From NCBI GenBank assembly GCA_041569895.1, contig JBFFXF010000093.1:1-24207 (forward strand): a stretch of DNA of 24,207 nt. Reading direction: 5' to 3'. Shown one piece after another: positions 15,181-23,888 of the stretch. Origin of the DNA: JBFFXF01 sp041569895. Lineage in GTDB: Bacteria; Planctomycetota; UBA8108; JACQVS01. Each line of letters starts with the position of its first letter. Positions within the stretch are counted from its first letter, which is position 1. Position numbers and translations under genes: made by a program. The notes beneath the pieces were generated by a model that had not been told where the DNA came from, searched no databases, and saw only the letters and a list, made by a program, of their open reading frames with translations.

Positions 15181-18100
15181 TCACTCCTTCTCGACGCCGA
15201 CGGGCATCACCTCGTTCCCCGAGTTGAGGTGCATCAGCGCCAGCGGGAGCAGGTTGGTGAAGAAGCCGTAGAACTCGAGGTCATCCTCGAGCCGGCCCTG
15301 GCGCGGGATCGGATCGATGAGGTAGACCACGCCGTCCTCGAAGTTGCTCTGGTAGGGAAGGATCAGCAGCGACCGGTGGCCTGCCTTGATCAGATTGCCC
15401 AGCTCGCTGATGCGCGCGTTGCGGACGAGGTCGGGGATCGCCAGCGGCGTGTGCGTCTGCAGGCATCTCTCGATGAGCTGCGCGGCCACCAGCCCCGAGA
15501 TCTGGCTGCTGGTGAGGGCGGTGGCGGAGAGACTGGCGCGCAGGTGGAGCCGATCCCCACTGCGCGCGAACACGAACGCGATCTTGGCGCGCGACACCGC
15601 GTTCATGCGCTTGAGCATCAGCCGCAGGAAGCTCTCCATCGAGGGCGCGCTCCGCAGCGCCTGCATGAGCTCGTTCATCGAGTTCATGGTCCCACGCTCG
15701 ATGGTGATCCCCTCGCCGGCCGCCGCCGCCCCGCCCGCCGCCGCTGCGCCTGCGCCGGCGACCTGATCGTCCACGATGTCCGCGATCTGATCCGCGGCGG
15801 CGGCTGCGTCCTCCGCGCGTGACTTCTCGAGGAAGATGTTGTCCTTGAACTTGCGCTGGTACGCGTCCTGGAACTCGGGGGGCAAGTGCTCCAGGACTTC
15901 CCGGATGCGCTCCTCCGCGAGGCGGTAGCGCTCCTTCGCCTCGTTCAGCCGCCTCGACTTGACGTAGATGTCGCCGATCTCGTGGTAGATCTCGGCGAGG
16001 AGCTCCGGGCTCTCGACCTTTCCGGTCACCGACAGCGCCTCCTCGAACACGCTCACCAGGCTGTCGAGATCGCGCTCGCCGGAGCCCTTCAGGACCTTGC
16101 CCTTTTCGAGCAGGCACCGCGCGATCAGGAGGTCGATGTTGAGGTCGGCGGCGTATCGGTACGCCTCCTCGATCATCGAGGCCGCCTCGACGAAGTTGCC
16201 GCGCAGCCGGTGAATCGCCACGATGTCGAGCAGGATGGTGCAGAGCCCCCACCTGTTGCCCTGCTTGGAGTACGCGGTCAGCGCGCGGAAGAGGTAACTC
16301 TCGGCGCGCGAGTAGTCGCACTGCTCGCGGAGGATCTTGCCGTACAGGATGTAGTTCTCGATGTTCAGGAAGCGCATGTTGTAGCCGCGCGAGAGCTGCA
16401 GTGACTCCGCGACGTGCGCCTCCGCCTGGTCGAGGACTCCGAGCTCGAAGTAGAGACATCCGAGGTTGTGAAGGCTCACGGCCTTTCCGTACGGATCACC
16501 GATCTCCTCGCTGTTCTGGAACGCGCGGTTGAAGTGGTCGAGCGCCTCGACGAAATCGGCGTTGGCCATGTAGGCCTTGCCGAGGTTGTTGAGGCAGACG
16601 GTGATCTCGGGGATGTTCTCCAGGTTCTCCTGGATGGTGAGGCTGCGGGAGTGGTACTCGATCGCCTGCGGGAAGTTCCCCTTGTAGTAGTTGGCGCTGC
16701 CGATGGTCTTGAAGATCATGGCGTGCTCGACCTTCTCCGTCGAGCCCTCGATGCCACGAAGGCCCTCGACCGAGATCGCCATCGCCTTCTCGTACTTCCC
16801 CATGCAGACGTACACCCAGCCGATGCAGTTGAAGACCCGGATCTTCTCCTGGAGCAGCGACGGGTCGTCGTTGCCGGACAGGTGGTTTCGCGCCTCCTTG
16901 TAGCAGCGCAGCGCGTTGTCGTAGTCGCCCTGGATCTCGAAGATGTAGCCCTTCTTGCGGTAGTAACGCGAGACGTCCTGGGGCGACACGCTGTTGGTGT
17001 CGCTCGCGTAGTTCAGGAGGCTGTCGTAGCTCTGCTCCGCCATCTCGTACTTGCCCATGATGGAGCAGAGCTCGCCGATCTTCTCCTGCGTCGCGATCCA
17101 GAGATCGATCTTCTCGGCGTCTCCGGCGATCTTCTCGGTGATGTAGAGGTAGAACTCGAGCGACCTGTCGTTCGCGTAGATCGCCTTGAGGCGATCGCCG
17201 GCCTTGACGGCCATGTCGAGCGCGCGGTCGGTGAGGTCGCTCCTCTGGTAGTGGTACGCGAGGTCCTCGAGGATCTCCTCCTCGTGGCCGCGGTAGAGGT
17301 CGGAGTAGATCTCCGCCACCTCCCCGTGGTACTTCTTGCGAACCTCCTCCTCGAGATTGGCGTAGATGATCTCCCGCATCTTGGGCTGATCGATCTGGAA
17401 CATCAGCTTGCCGCCCTCGAAGACCTTGCTGAGCAGCCCGGTGTCCTCCAGATCGCGCAGGTGCGCGAGGATGGGCACCGTCGCGAAGCGCTGGAACTTC
17501 TGCAGCACCTTCGGGCTGATCGGTCGGTTGAGGACGCTCATCACCTCGAGGATCTCGAGCTTGATCTGCTCGAGCTTGCGGATGCGGTCGAGTATCAGCT
17601 CCTCGAGGCTCTGCGGGATCTCGATGCGGTTGTAGGCGGTGGTCTTGATCTCCCACCCGCCGACGGCGCTCTTGAGGATGCCCTGTTCCTGGAGGGCCTT
17701 CAGCGTCTCCTGGATGAACAAAGGGTTGCCGCCGGTCTTCTCCTCGAGGCGATCGAGGAAGGGCGCCGGGATGTTGGTGATGCCGAGCATGCTCTGGAGC
17801 AGGTCGACGATCTGGGAGCGCTTCAGCCTGCGGAGGTTGATCTCCTGACACGTCGCCGCGTCCTTCGCGCGCCCGAGGAACTCCTTGAGGCTCTCCGAGT
17901 ACTGCTCGTCGATGCGCAGGCTCGAGATGATGAGGAGCTTCAGGTGCCCTTTCTTGGCGCGGTGCTCCTCGATGCGGTCGAGGACCGACGCCAGGAGCTC
18001 GATCGACACCTCGTCGGCCCAGTGCAGGTTGTTGATGAAGAGGACGTACGGGCGCTCGAGCGCCGCCTCGACGAGGAAGTGCGAGATCCTGTCGATGAAG

Positions 18101-19629
18101 TAGATCTTCTCCTGGTCCGGACGGAACGTGAGGTCCGCCGAGGCATCGGTCGACGAGCCGCGCACCTCGGGCAGCAGGCGGAGGAGCACGGGGCGGTAGC
18201 GGTCACAGATCTCCGAGTCGAAGCCGAGCCCGTAGACCAGCTGCCGGAGGATCTCGATGAACGGCTGATACGCGTTGCTCGTTCCCTCGTAGCAGTTCCC
18301 CGAGTAGAGCTGCGTGTCGTTCAGTCGCAGGAAGTGCTGAAACTCCTCGAGGAGTCGGGACTTCCCGATGCCGATCTCGCCGTTGACCAGGATGTGGGTC
18401 GGGGGCTTCTTGTGGTCCGCGTCGGCGTTCGAGCTCACCAGGTCGATGTCGTCGTCGACGGGGTCGACCGGGGCGGTCTCGGCGCGCTCGGCGCGCTCGG
18501 CGTCATCCCCGGCGGCCTCCGCCGCGTCCTGGTTCAGGACAGCGTCCTGGTACGCGGTGACGTCCTCGGTGGCGACATTCTCCTGATGGGCGGCCTCGTC
18601 CCGGTCGATCTCGTCCCCGGGAAAGAAAACGCGCGAGAAGAGGCTCTTCAGGAGATGGATCTCCTTCTTCCGCCCGACCATCCTCGTCGAGTGGAGATAG
18701 CTCTTCTGGGTCTCCTTGGTCTCGACCTCGTACGTGCAGCCCGAGTGCTCGCTGATGAAGTGAATCGCCTCGCCCGCCGACTGGAATCGCTTGTCCGGAT
18801 CCTCCTCGAGCAGCTTCAGGATCAGCGCCCGGAGATAGTCCGGGTGCTTCTTCATGTGGTACTCGAAGAGGTCGGACCGCTTCATCGAGCTGAATCCGAG
18901 CTGCTCCGGGCCGTTCTCCTGGATCGGCAGGTCGCGGTTGGTGATCTGGTAGAGAGTGACGCCGAGCGAGTAGAGGTCGGCGCGGCGATCGGGAGTCTTG
19001 CCGCTGATGATCTCCGGGGCGAGGTAGTTGAGCGTGCCCTTGATCGCGAAGCTGAACGAACCGGTGATCCTCTCGGCGAGCCCGAAGTCGATCAGCTTGA
19101 CGTGCGGTTTCGAGTGGATCTGCTCGTCCTTGGCAGGATCCTCGTCGAGGTTGTACTGAACCTTGGACCCCTCCTTGATGCCGAACGTCTTGTAGCGCGT
19201 GACGAGGATATTGTCCGGCTTGATGTCGAAGTGGACGTATCCCTTGGAATGGATATAGTCGAGCGCCCGACACGTCTGGACGACGATGTCGTTGAGCTCC
19301 TCGTAGTTGACGTACTCCGTCGCGGAGAAGAGGTCGGTCCCCTTGATGAACTCCGAGACGATGAAGTAGTCGTGCGAGTCGTGGATCTTCCCGAAGTTGT
19401 AGACGCGCGCGAGATTCGGGTGACGGAGGCGGGTCAGCGTCTCGTATTCGCCCTTCGCCCACACGTCCTGGTCGTCGAGGTTCTCCGAGATGAGGACCTT
19501 GAGCGCGACCTGGATGTTATTCTCGACAGGGTCCTCGCAGAGGTAGACGCTGCCCATGGCGCCCGCCCCCAGCTTCCTCACCACCATGTAGCGGTTGTTG
19601 ACCGTGTCGCTCGGCTTGAAATCGCGCAT
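15181..19629 (-). CDS. Ser/Thr kinase - AAA ATPase - TPR - GAF protein (1482 aa)
   Basis: Giant cytoplasmic signalling protein. The kinase domain (about 11-295) has GAGAMG (21-26), VALK with K44, DFG (181-183) and APE (204-206). The catalytic loop reads HFDIKPDN (133-140), so the HRD arginine is Phe. About 30 extra residues separate this loop from DFG. An AAA_16/STAND-like ATPase starts with MVGRKKEI (317-324) and has Walker A GEIGIGKS (417-424); its Walker B reads LFINNLHWAD (530-539). A ~70-residue acidic insert (339-407) splits it. Winged-helix and TPR repeats fill about 700-1300 (for example SVSLHNLGCLYFELGVLDQA). A GAF-like domain ends the protein. The order resembles HstK-type kinases, but no histidine kinase follows. 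The ATG at 19629 has no clear Shine-Dalgarno. It lies 136 bp downstream of the transmembrane kinase gene on the same strand. Confidence 0.92.
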   Translation of the reverse strand: MRDFKPSDTVNNRYMVVRKLGAGAMGSVYLCEDPVENNIQVALKVLISENLDDQDVWAKGEYETLTRLRHPNLARVYNFGKIHDSHDYFIVSEFIKGTDLFSATEYVNYEELNDIVVQTCRALDYIHSKGYVHFDIKPDNILVTRYKTFGIKEGSKVQYNLDEDPAKDEQIHSKPHVKLIDFGLAERITGSFSFAIKGTLNYLAPEIISGKTPDRRADLYSLGVTLYQITNRDLPIQENGPEQLGFSSMKRSDLFEYHMKKHPDYLRALILKLLEEDPDKRFQSAGEAIHFISEHSGCTYEVETKETQKSYLHSTRMVGRKKEIHLLKSLFSRVFFPGDEIDRDEAAHQENVATEDVTAYQDAVLNQDAAEAAGDDAERAERAETAPVDPVDDDIDLVSSNADADHKKPPTHILVNGEIGIGKSRLLEEFQHFLRLNDTQLYSGNCYEGTSNAYQPFIEILRQLVYGLGFDSEICDRYRPVLLRLLPEVRGSSTDASADLTFRPDQEKIYFIDRISHFLVEAALERPYVLFINNLHWADEVSIELLASVLDRIEEHRAKKGHLKLLIISSLRIDEQYSESLKEFLGRAKDAATCQEINLRRLKRSQIVDLLQSMLGITNIPAPFLDRLEEKTGGNPLFIQETLKALQEQGILKSAVGGWEIKTTAYNRIEIPQSLEELILDRIRKLEQIKLEILEVMSVLNRPISPKVLQKFQRFATVPILAHLRDLEDTGLLSKVFEGGKLMFQIDQPKMREIIYANLEEEVRKKYHGEVAEIYSDLYRGHEEEILEDLAYHYQRSDLTDRALDMAVKAGDRLKAIYANDRSLEFYLYITEKIAGDAEKIDLWIATQEKIGELCSIMGKYEMAEQSYDSLLNYASDTNSVSPQDVSRYYRKKGYIFEIQGDYDNALRCYKEARNHLSGNDDPSLLQEKIRVFNCIGWVYVCMGKYEKAMAISVEGLRGIEGSTEKVEHAMIFKTIGSANYYKGNFPQAIEYHSRSLTIQENLENIPEITVCLNNLGKAYMANADFVEALDHFNRAFQNSEEIGDPYGKAVSLHNLGCLYFELGVLDQAEAHVAESLQLSRGYNMRFLNIENYILYGKILREQCDYSRAESYLFRALTAYSKQGNRWGLCTILLDIVAIHRLRGNFVEAASMIEEAYRYAADLNIDLLIARCLLEKGKVLKGSGERDLDSLVSVFEEALSVTGKVESPELLAEIYHEIGDIYVKSRRLNEAKERYRLAEERIREVLEHLPPEFQDAYQRKFKDNIFLEKSRAEDAAAAADQIADIVDDQVAGAGAAAAGGAAAAGEGITIERGTMNSMNELMQALRSAPSMESFLRLMLKRMNAVSRAKIAFVFARSGDRLHLRASLSATALTSSQISGLVAAQLIERCLQTHTPLAIPDLVRNARISELGNLIKAGHRSLLILPYQSNFEDGVVYLIDPIPRQGRLEDDLEFYGFFTNLLPLALMHLNSGNEVMPVGVEKE

Positions 19630-19765
19630 CCAACTCGACCGCGTGAGGAGATCGACACCCCCTGGAGATCGATCGTGATAGGGCGAGACTCCGCCTGTGG
19701 AAGAGTAGCTCAATCGCGGAAGCCCGGCAACGAGGGCCGGTAACGGAGCGAGCGGGTCGGGCGCG

Positions 19766-22414
19766 TCAGTCCTCGATGGCCGCGATGCGGGCCCCCGTCC
19801 AGATCGGGTCCACTTCTGCGACGATCTCGAGCTCCTCGAGCGCGCATCCGGAGTCGAGCGCGATCGCCACACGGCCGAAGGCGGGCAGGCGGCCCGCGGT
19901 CGCCGTGTCGACGCGCACGTCGCCGGGCAGCTCGGCGCGGATGCGCTCGGGCGCGATCTCGATCCGGAAGCGGCCGCCGCGCCCGGTCGGCGCTCCCGCC
20001 GCGAACGCGTCCTCGTCGGCTCCGTCGGGCCGGAAGAGGGTGAAGTCCCCCGCCGGGCCGCCGAGCCCGATGCCGATCTCCTCGAAGATCACCACCAGCC
20101 TGCCGCGATCGGTGGCCCGCTCCGGCGACCACGCGCCGGCGACGACCACGGGCAGCCGGAAGAGCGCCACGGTGTCGAGGCGCTCGGAGCCCGCCGAACC
20201 GGTGGCCGCCAGGCGTCCCTCGCGCACCGCCCAGCGGCCGGGCCGCATGCGGAAATCGGCGAGCTCGGCGCGGTCGTCGAACGGATACGCCAGCCGGAGG
20301 GGCACTCCGTCGTCGGCCGTGTCGACGCTCCCCGGAACGGCGAAGAGACGACCGGTCAGCCACGCGAGCTCCCGCGCCCGTCGCGCTCGTCGGGTCCACT
20401 CGCCGTCGAGACCGCGCATCGAATCGGGCAGCTCCGCCTCCCCGGCGAGCGAGGCGAAGACCGTGCCGGCCTCCTCCCACTCGCCCGCCTCGAGGAGAGC
20501 GTGCGCACGGGCGTTGCGAGTCGCGAGCTCGAGCACGCGCTCCACCAGTCGATCCTGCTGATCCCCGTCGACGCGCGACGGCGCTCCCTCGACGTGCGCC
20601 GCGACCGCCGGGGGCAGCTCGGGATCGAGACGCTCGCGGATCCACGCGGCCCACCCGGGCCGTCCAGCGACGAGACAGTAACCGACGGCGAGGTCGGCGT
20701 CGCCGGTCGAGAGCGCCCCCCAGGCGAGGATCGCCGACGGGTGGACGGCCTCGAGCGCCACCGGGCGTCCCCCCTCGACCTCGACCAGCCGCACGTCGGG
20801 GCCGGCGCCGACCTCGACGCGGACCGGGATCGATCGCACCGACCCGGAGCCGATCACCCGCAGGACGATCGCGTCGCCGGGCTCGATCGACCGCAACCGG
20901 GCGACGAACGCCCCGACGACACGCTCGGCGGCCTGACGCGACCATCTCGCCACCTCGGTGGGCAACACGGTCTCCTGGACACGCCCGGGCGCCACCAGCG
21001 CGAGCACCGCCGATGGGTCGGGCATCGCGTCCCGCATGGCGGCGACGGTGGCCCCCGCGACGTCGCTGCCCGCGCTCACGAGCGCCTCGACGGATCGCGC
21101 CAGACGCGCGACGTCCTCTCCCGTCGGTCGCGCCACCTCGACGCTCTGACCCGCGGCGGTCACCGCACGCGCCACCGTCTGCGGAGCGGCCTTCTCGACG
21201 GCGACCTGCGGGGCGGCTGGTTCCGGCGTCGCGCTCTGCGCGTCCTCGCCCGGCGCCCGATCGCGCATCAGCCGTTCGCCGATCAGCGTCACGGCGATCG
21301 CCACGAGCGCGGCGCCGACCGCGCCCCACGCCCATTTCGCCCGACGCCTCGCACGCTCGCCCGGAGCCCGACCGGGCGGGGACCCCGCCGCGGGAGCGAG
21401 ACCCAGGAGCCGCTCGAGAGCGCGCACGACCTCGAGCGCGGTGCCCGGGCGCTCCGACGGGTCCTTGCGGAGAAGCCGGACGACGAGGTCGTCGAGCTCG
21501 GGCGGGATCTCGGGAACGATGTCGCGCGGCGGCGCCGCCGGATCCTGGAGGTGCGCGCGGACGATGGCCTGCGTGGTCTCTCCGTCGAACGGCGGCCGGC
21601 CGACGAGCGCGTGGTAGAGCGTCGTCCCGAGCGAGTAGAGGTCAGAGCGCGGGTCGATCGACGGATCGTCACGCACCTGCTCGGGGGACATGTATCGGGG
21701 CGTGCCGAAGATGACGCCGTCCCAGAGGACGCGCCCATCGTCGCGCGCGAAGTAGAGACCGAGGTCGACCAGCTTGATCGTACCGTCGGTGGCGATCAGG
21801 ATGTTCGTCGGCTTGACGTCACGGTGCAGGAAACCGGCCCGGTGAATCGCCTCGAGCGCCCGGGCCACAGGCAGGAGCATCAGCGCCGCTTCGCGGGGCG
21901 GCAGAGGCCCGCGCCGCTCGAGAACACGGCCGAGGTCCTCGCCCTCGACGATCTCCATGGCGATGTAGCAGAAGGCGCCGTCACGGCCAGCGTCGTAGGC
22001 GTGAACGACATTCGGGTGGTCGATCTGCGCCAGCGCCCTCGCCTCGCGCAGGAAGCGCTCCACCATGCCGGGCGAGCGCTCGAGGCGCGGGAAGAGCACC
22101 TTGATGGCCACGCGCCGGCCGACGCGCCGGTGACGCGCCTCGAAGACCATGCCGGTGCCGCCGACGCCGATGCGCCGTAGGATGGTGTAGTCGCCGATGC
22201 GCGCCTGGCGGGTGAAGCGGCTGAGCAGCCGCCGCAGGACCCGCAGCCGCTCCTCGTCGAGGTGCTTGCCCTCGCGCAGGACGTCCTCGACCGACTTGGA
22301 GATGCCGCGGGCGCGGAGCTCGTCGGCCCGGCGAAGCGCGTCGTCGTGAACGGGACGCGAGATCCACTCGCGCTGGAGAGCAAGGCGTGCGTAGAGGGCG
22401 TCCGACGGATCCAT
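19766..22414 (-). CDS. Transmembrane Ser/Thr protein kinase with large external domain (882 aa)
   Basis: PknB-type receptor kinase. A helical N-terminal module (about 5-70, LALQREWISRPVHDDALRRA...) precedes the kinase domain (74-336). That domain has GVGGTG (83-88), VAIK with K105, HRDVKPTN (197-204), DLG (217-219, replacing DFG), SPE (243-245) and the SDLYSLG helix. An Arg-rich stop-transfer stretch leads to one membrane helix (361-381). The ~500 residues after it have no PASTA or other repeat that I recognise. They contain Ala/Val-rich helices, then beta-rich segments, the last ~170 residues resembling a concanavalin-like sandwich (DGEWTRRAR...FRMRPGRWAVREGRL). The ATG at 22414 has a G-rich stretch upstream. 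It starts 18 nt after the 163-aa membrane protein gene, so these are one operon. The external part is presumably the sensor; its ligand is unknown. Confidence 0.93.
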   Translation of the reverse strand: MDPSDALYARLALQREWISRPVHDDALRRADELRARGISKSVEDVLREGKHLDEERLRVLRRLLSRFTRQARIGDYTILRRIGVGGTGMVFEARHRRVGRRVAIKVLFPRLERSPGMVERFLREARALAQIDHPNVVHAYDAGRDGAFCYIAMEIVEGEDLGRVLERRGPLPPREAALMLLPVARALEAIHRAGFLHRDVKPTNILIATDGTIKLVDLGLYFARDDGRVLWDGVIFGTPRYMSPEQVRDDPSIDPRSDLYSLGTTLYHALVGRPPFDGETTQAIVRAHLQDPAAPPRDIVPEIPPELDDLVVRLLRKDPSERPGTALEVVRALERLLGLAPAAGSPPGRAPGERARRRAKWAWGAVGAALVAIAVTLIGERLMRDRAPGEDAQSATPEPAAPQVAVEKAAPQTVARAVTAAGQSVEVARPTGEDVARLARSVEALVSAGSDVAGATVAAMRDAMPDPSAVLALVAPGRVQETVLPTEVARWSRQAAERVVGAFVARLRSIEPGDAIVLRVIGSGSVRSIPVRVEVGAGPDVRLVEVEGGRPVALEAVHPSAILAWGALSTGDADLAVGYCLVAGRPGWAAWIRERLDPELPPAVAAHVEGAPSRVDGDQQDRLVERVLELATRNARAHALLEAGEWEEAGTVFASLAGEAELPDSMRGLDGEWTRRARRARELAWLTGRLFAVPGSVDTADDGVPLRLAYPFDDRAELADFRMRPGRWAVREGRLAATGSAGSERLDTVALFRLPVVVAGAWSPERATDRGRLVVIFEEIGIGLGGPAGDFTLFRPDGADEDAFAAGAPTGRGGRFRIEIAPERIRAELPGDVRVDTATAGRLPAFGRVAIALDSGCALEELEIVAEVDPIWTGARIAAIED

Positions 22415-22432
22415 GGCCCCCGCCCGACCGCG

Positions 22433-22924
22433 TCAGTAGTCGAGGTCGAGGTAGTTCTCCTTCTGGAGCTCGTCGAGAAATCCCCGGATGGTGTCGAGCC
22501 GGGCGCGCGCCTGGCCGACGAGGTTCGCGAGGCCGGTGTAGAGCTCGGGCGACGCCTCGTACTCCGCCAGGAACTCGCTGAGCCCGTCGCTGCTCTTCTC
22601 GAGGGACTGCCGCGCCCAGCGGGCGAGGAAGATCCTCGCCGTGCCGTCGGACTCGCTGCGCCACTTGTCGAGGTAGAACCGGGCACTCTCCTCGAGCACG
22701 TTCGACGACACGATGAACAGGTCTCGCATGTACTCCGGACTCTTGGCGACGACCGGAATGCGCTCCGTGCGATCGACCACCTCGCCGCTCGACCCCCTGG
22801 TGACCGGGACCCCGAAGACCGTCAGGAGCACCGTGAACACGATCGGGATGAGCACCGTGAGGACGAGCCCCACCACCAAGTCGGTGGCGTCGAAGCTGCC
22901 GCCGGTCGGCCTGTCGCGAACCAT
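22433..22924 (-). CDS. Small single-pass membrane protein, kinase operon partner (163 aa)
   Basis: Unrecognised protein with a short cytoplasmic N-terminus, one membrane helix (about 16-37, VVGLVLTVLIPIVFTVLLTV) and a ~120-residue helical exterior rich in Glu, Ser and aromatic residues (EYMRDLFIVSSNVLEESARF, ARWARQSLEKSSDGLSEFL). The frame stays open upstream through repeat R4, where it would encode a Thr-Gly run. That part is repeat DNA, so I start at the ATG at 22924, which is followed at once by a natural membrane-protein N-terminus. GGACGAAG just upstream is a poor ribosome site. It ends 18 nt before the transmembrane kinase start. Its build matches the upstream 164-aa protein, suggesting distant paralogy or a shared complex; this is inference. 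Confidence 0.8.
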   Translation of the reverse strand: MVRDRPTGGSFDATDLVVGLVLTVLIPIVFTVLLTVFGVPVTRGSSGEVVDRTERIPVVAKSPEYMRDLFIVSSNVLEESARFYLDKWRSESDGTARIFLARWARQSLEKSSDGLSEFLAEYEASPELYTGLANLVGQARARLDTIRGFLDELQKENYLDLDY

Positions 22925-22975
22925 CTTCGTCCCGTGTATGCGCTCAGAGAAAACGGCCGAACTCGGATCGGCCGC

Positions 22976-23030
22976 CCTCGTACCCGTTCCCGTACCCGTT
23001 CCCGTACCCGTTCCCGTTCCCGGGGTTTCG
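22976..23030. repeat. Repeat island R4: GTACCCGTTCCC 12-mers within an operon
   Basis: About four 12-bp units of GTACCCGTTCCC plus an extra hexamer and a degenerate tail lie between the two small membrane-protein genes. On the minus (coding) strand this reads GGGAACGGGTAC. At least eight GGG tracts with 3-nt loops give a plausible DNA or RNA G-quadruplex about 50 nt upstream of the 163-aa gene start. The hexamers belong to the same family as those in R2 and R3. Confidence 0.9.
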
Positions 23031-23083
23031 GGACCGGTTCCAGTGACACGTCCGGGACACACGACTCACGATCATCCGCCTCT

Positions 23084-23578
23084 TCAGAACCCGCTCGACT
23101 TGATCAGATCCAGCCGATACTGCCCGGCGCGCGCCTTGAGCCTCGAGTAGCCGAAGAATTCCGGCGCGAGCTGGCCGTCGGGGCCCCGTTTCGTCCCGAT
23201 GACGACCTCGTAATCGTCCATCCACGTGTCGAAGGCCGCGATCAGGCTCTTTGCCCTGAGCTCGAAATCCGCCGCCTCGCGGTCCATGCGCAGCACCGTC
23301 TGGTACTCCTTCTCGAGCTTGCTGAAGCGGTCCGCGAGCGCGTCGATGTCCTTGTTGGGATCGACGACGGTCGTCTGCACGGGCTCATCGTCACCGAACG
23401 GCCGGTTGATCAGCAGGGTGATCCCGATGCCGAGGATCGGCACGATGATGAGAAGCGCGAGGACGGCCGGCGGCGTGCCCTTGCGCCGTGGGGGCGGAAT
23501 CCTGCGTGTCGACGCGGCGGGACGGCTCCGCGGGCCGGAACGCCCGGCGGCGTTGGGTCTCTCGAAACCTGGAGGCAT
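23084..23578 (-). CDS. Small single-pass membrane protein with helical exterior (164 aa)
   Basis: Unrecognised protein. A ~36-residue Pro/Arg-rich cytoplasmic tail leads into a membrane helix (about 37-58, AVLALLIIVPILGIGITLLI), then an acidic linker and a helical external domain (DIDALADRFSKLEKEYQTVL... AADFELRAKSLIAAFDTWMD) that probably forms a coiled coil. The ATG at 23578 is well supported: AAGGAT lies about 8 nt upstream. It is the first gene of the minus-strand run that continues to the 163-aa protein and the transmembrane kinase, 159 bp from the next start with repeat R4 between. The basic tail could be a kinase substrate (several Ser/Thr beside Arg/Pro), but that is only inference. 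Confidence 0.82.
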   Translation of the reverse strand: MPPGFERPNAAGRSGPRSRPAASTRRIPPPRRKGTPPAVLALLIIVPILGIGITLLINRPFGDDEPVQTTVVDPNKDIDALADRFSKLEKEYQTVLRMDREAADFELRAKSLIAAFDTWMDDYEVVIGTKRGPDGQLAPEFFGYSRLKARAGQYRLDLIKSSGF

Positions 23579-23785
23579 GAATTGATCCTTGCGTTGTCAC
23601 GAGACCCGAGCCCGGGTCCCCGGAGCCGGAAACGACGCGAGTCGATCCGAACCTGGAGTTTACCGGAACGGGGAACGCGAGTGAATTCCTTTTCGGCCGG
23701 GGCTCCGGGGGAAGTCCTTCCTGGAGGACACCCAGAAACAGTGAACGTGACGGCGTAAGCCGCTTCTGCCGACGATTTATAAGTA

Positions 23786-23814
23786 AGGCAGGAAGAGCAA
23801 GAAGGCAGGAAACG
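23786..23814. repeat. AGGCAGGAA repeat, left inverted copy
   Basis: Two AGGCAGGAA units joined by a spacer (GAGCAAGA). It faces an inverted, slightly longer copy at 24042-24076; both share the outer sequence AGGCAGGAAACG. It marks one end of a ~290-bp non-coding segment. Confidence 0.8.
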
Positions 23815-23888
23815 AGTCTGGTCGTGCCTTGCGAGCTCTGCCGGATCTCGAAGACCCGTCGAGAAGCGAGAGCTGGCTACGGTTTTGA

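Noticed and set aside
22925..23062. N-terminal Thr-Gly extension of the 163-aa membrane protein
   Set aside because: It is the translated R4 repeat. The ATG at 22924 gives a normal membrane-protein start without it.
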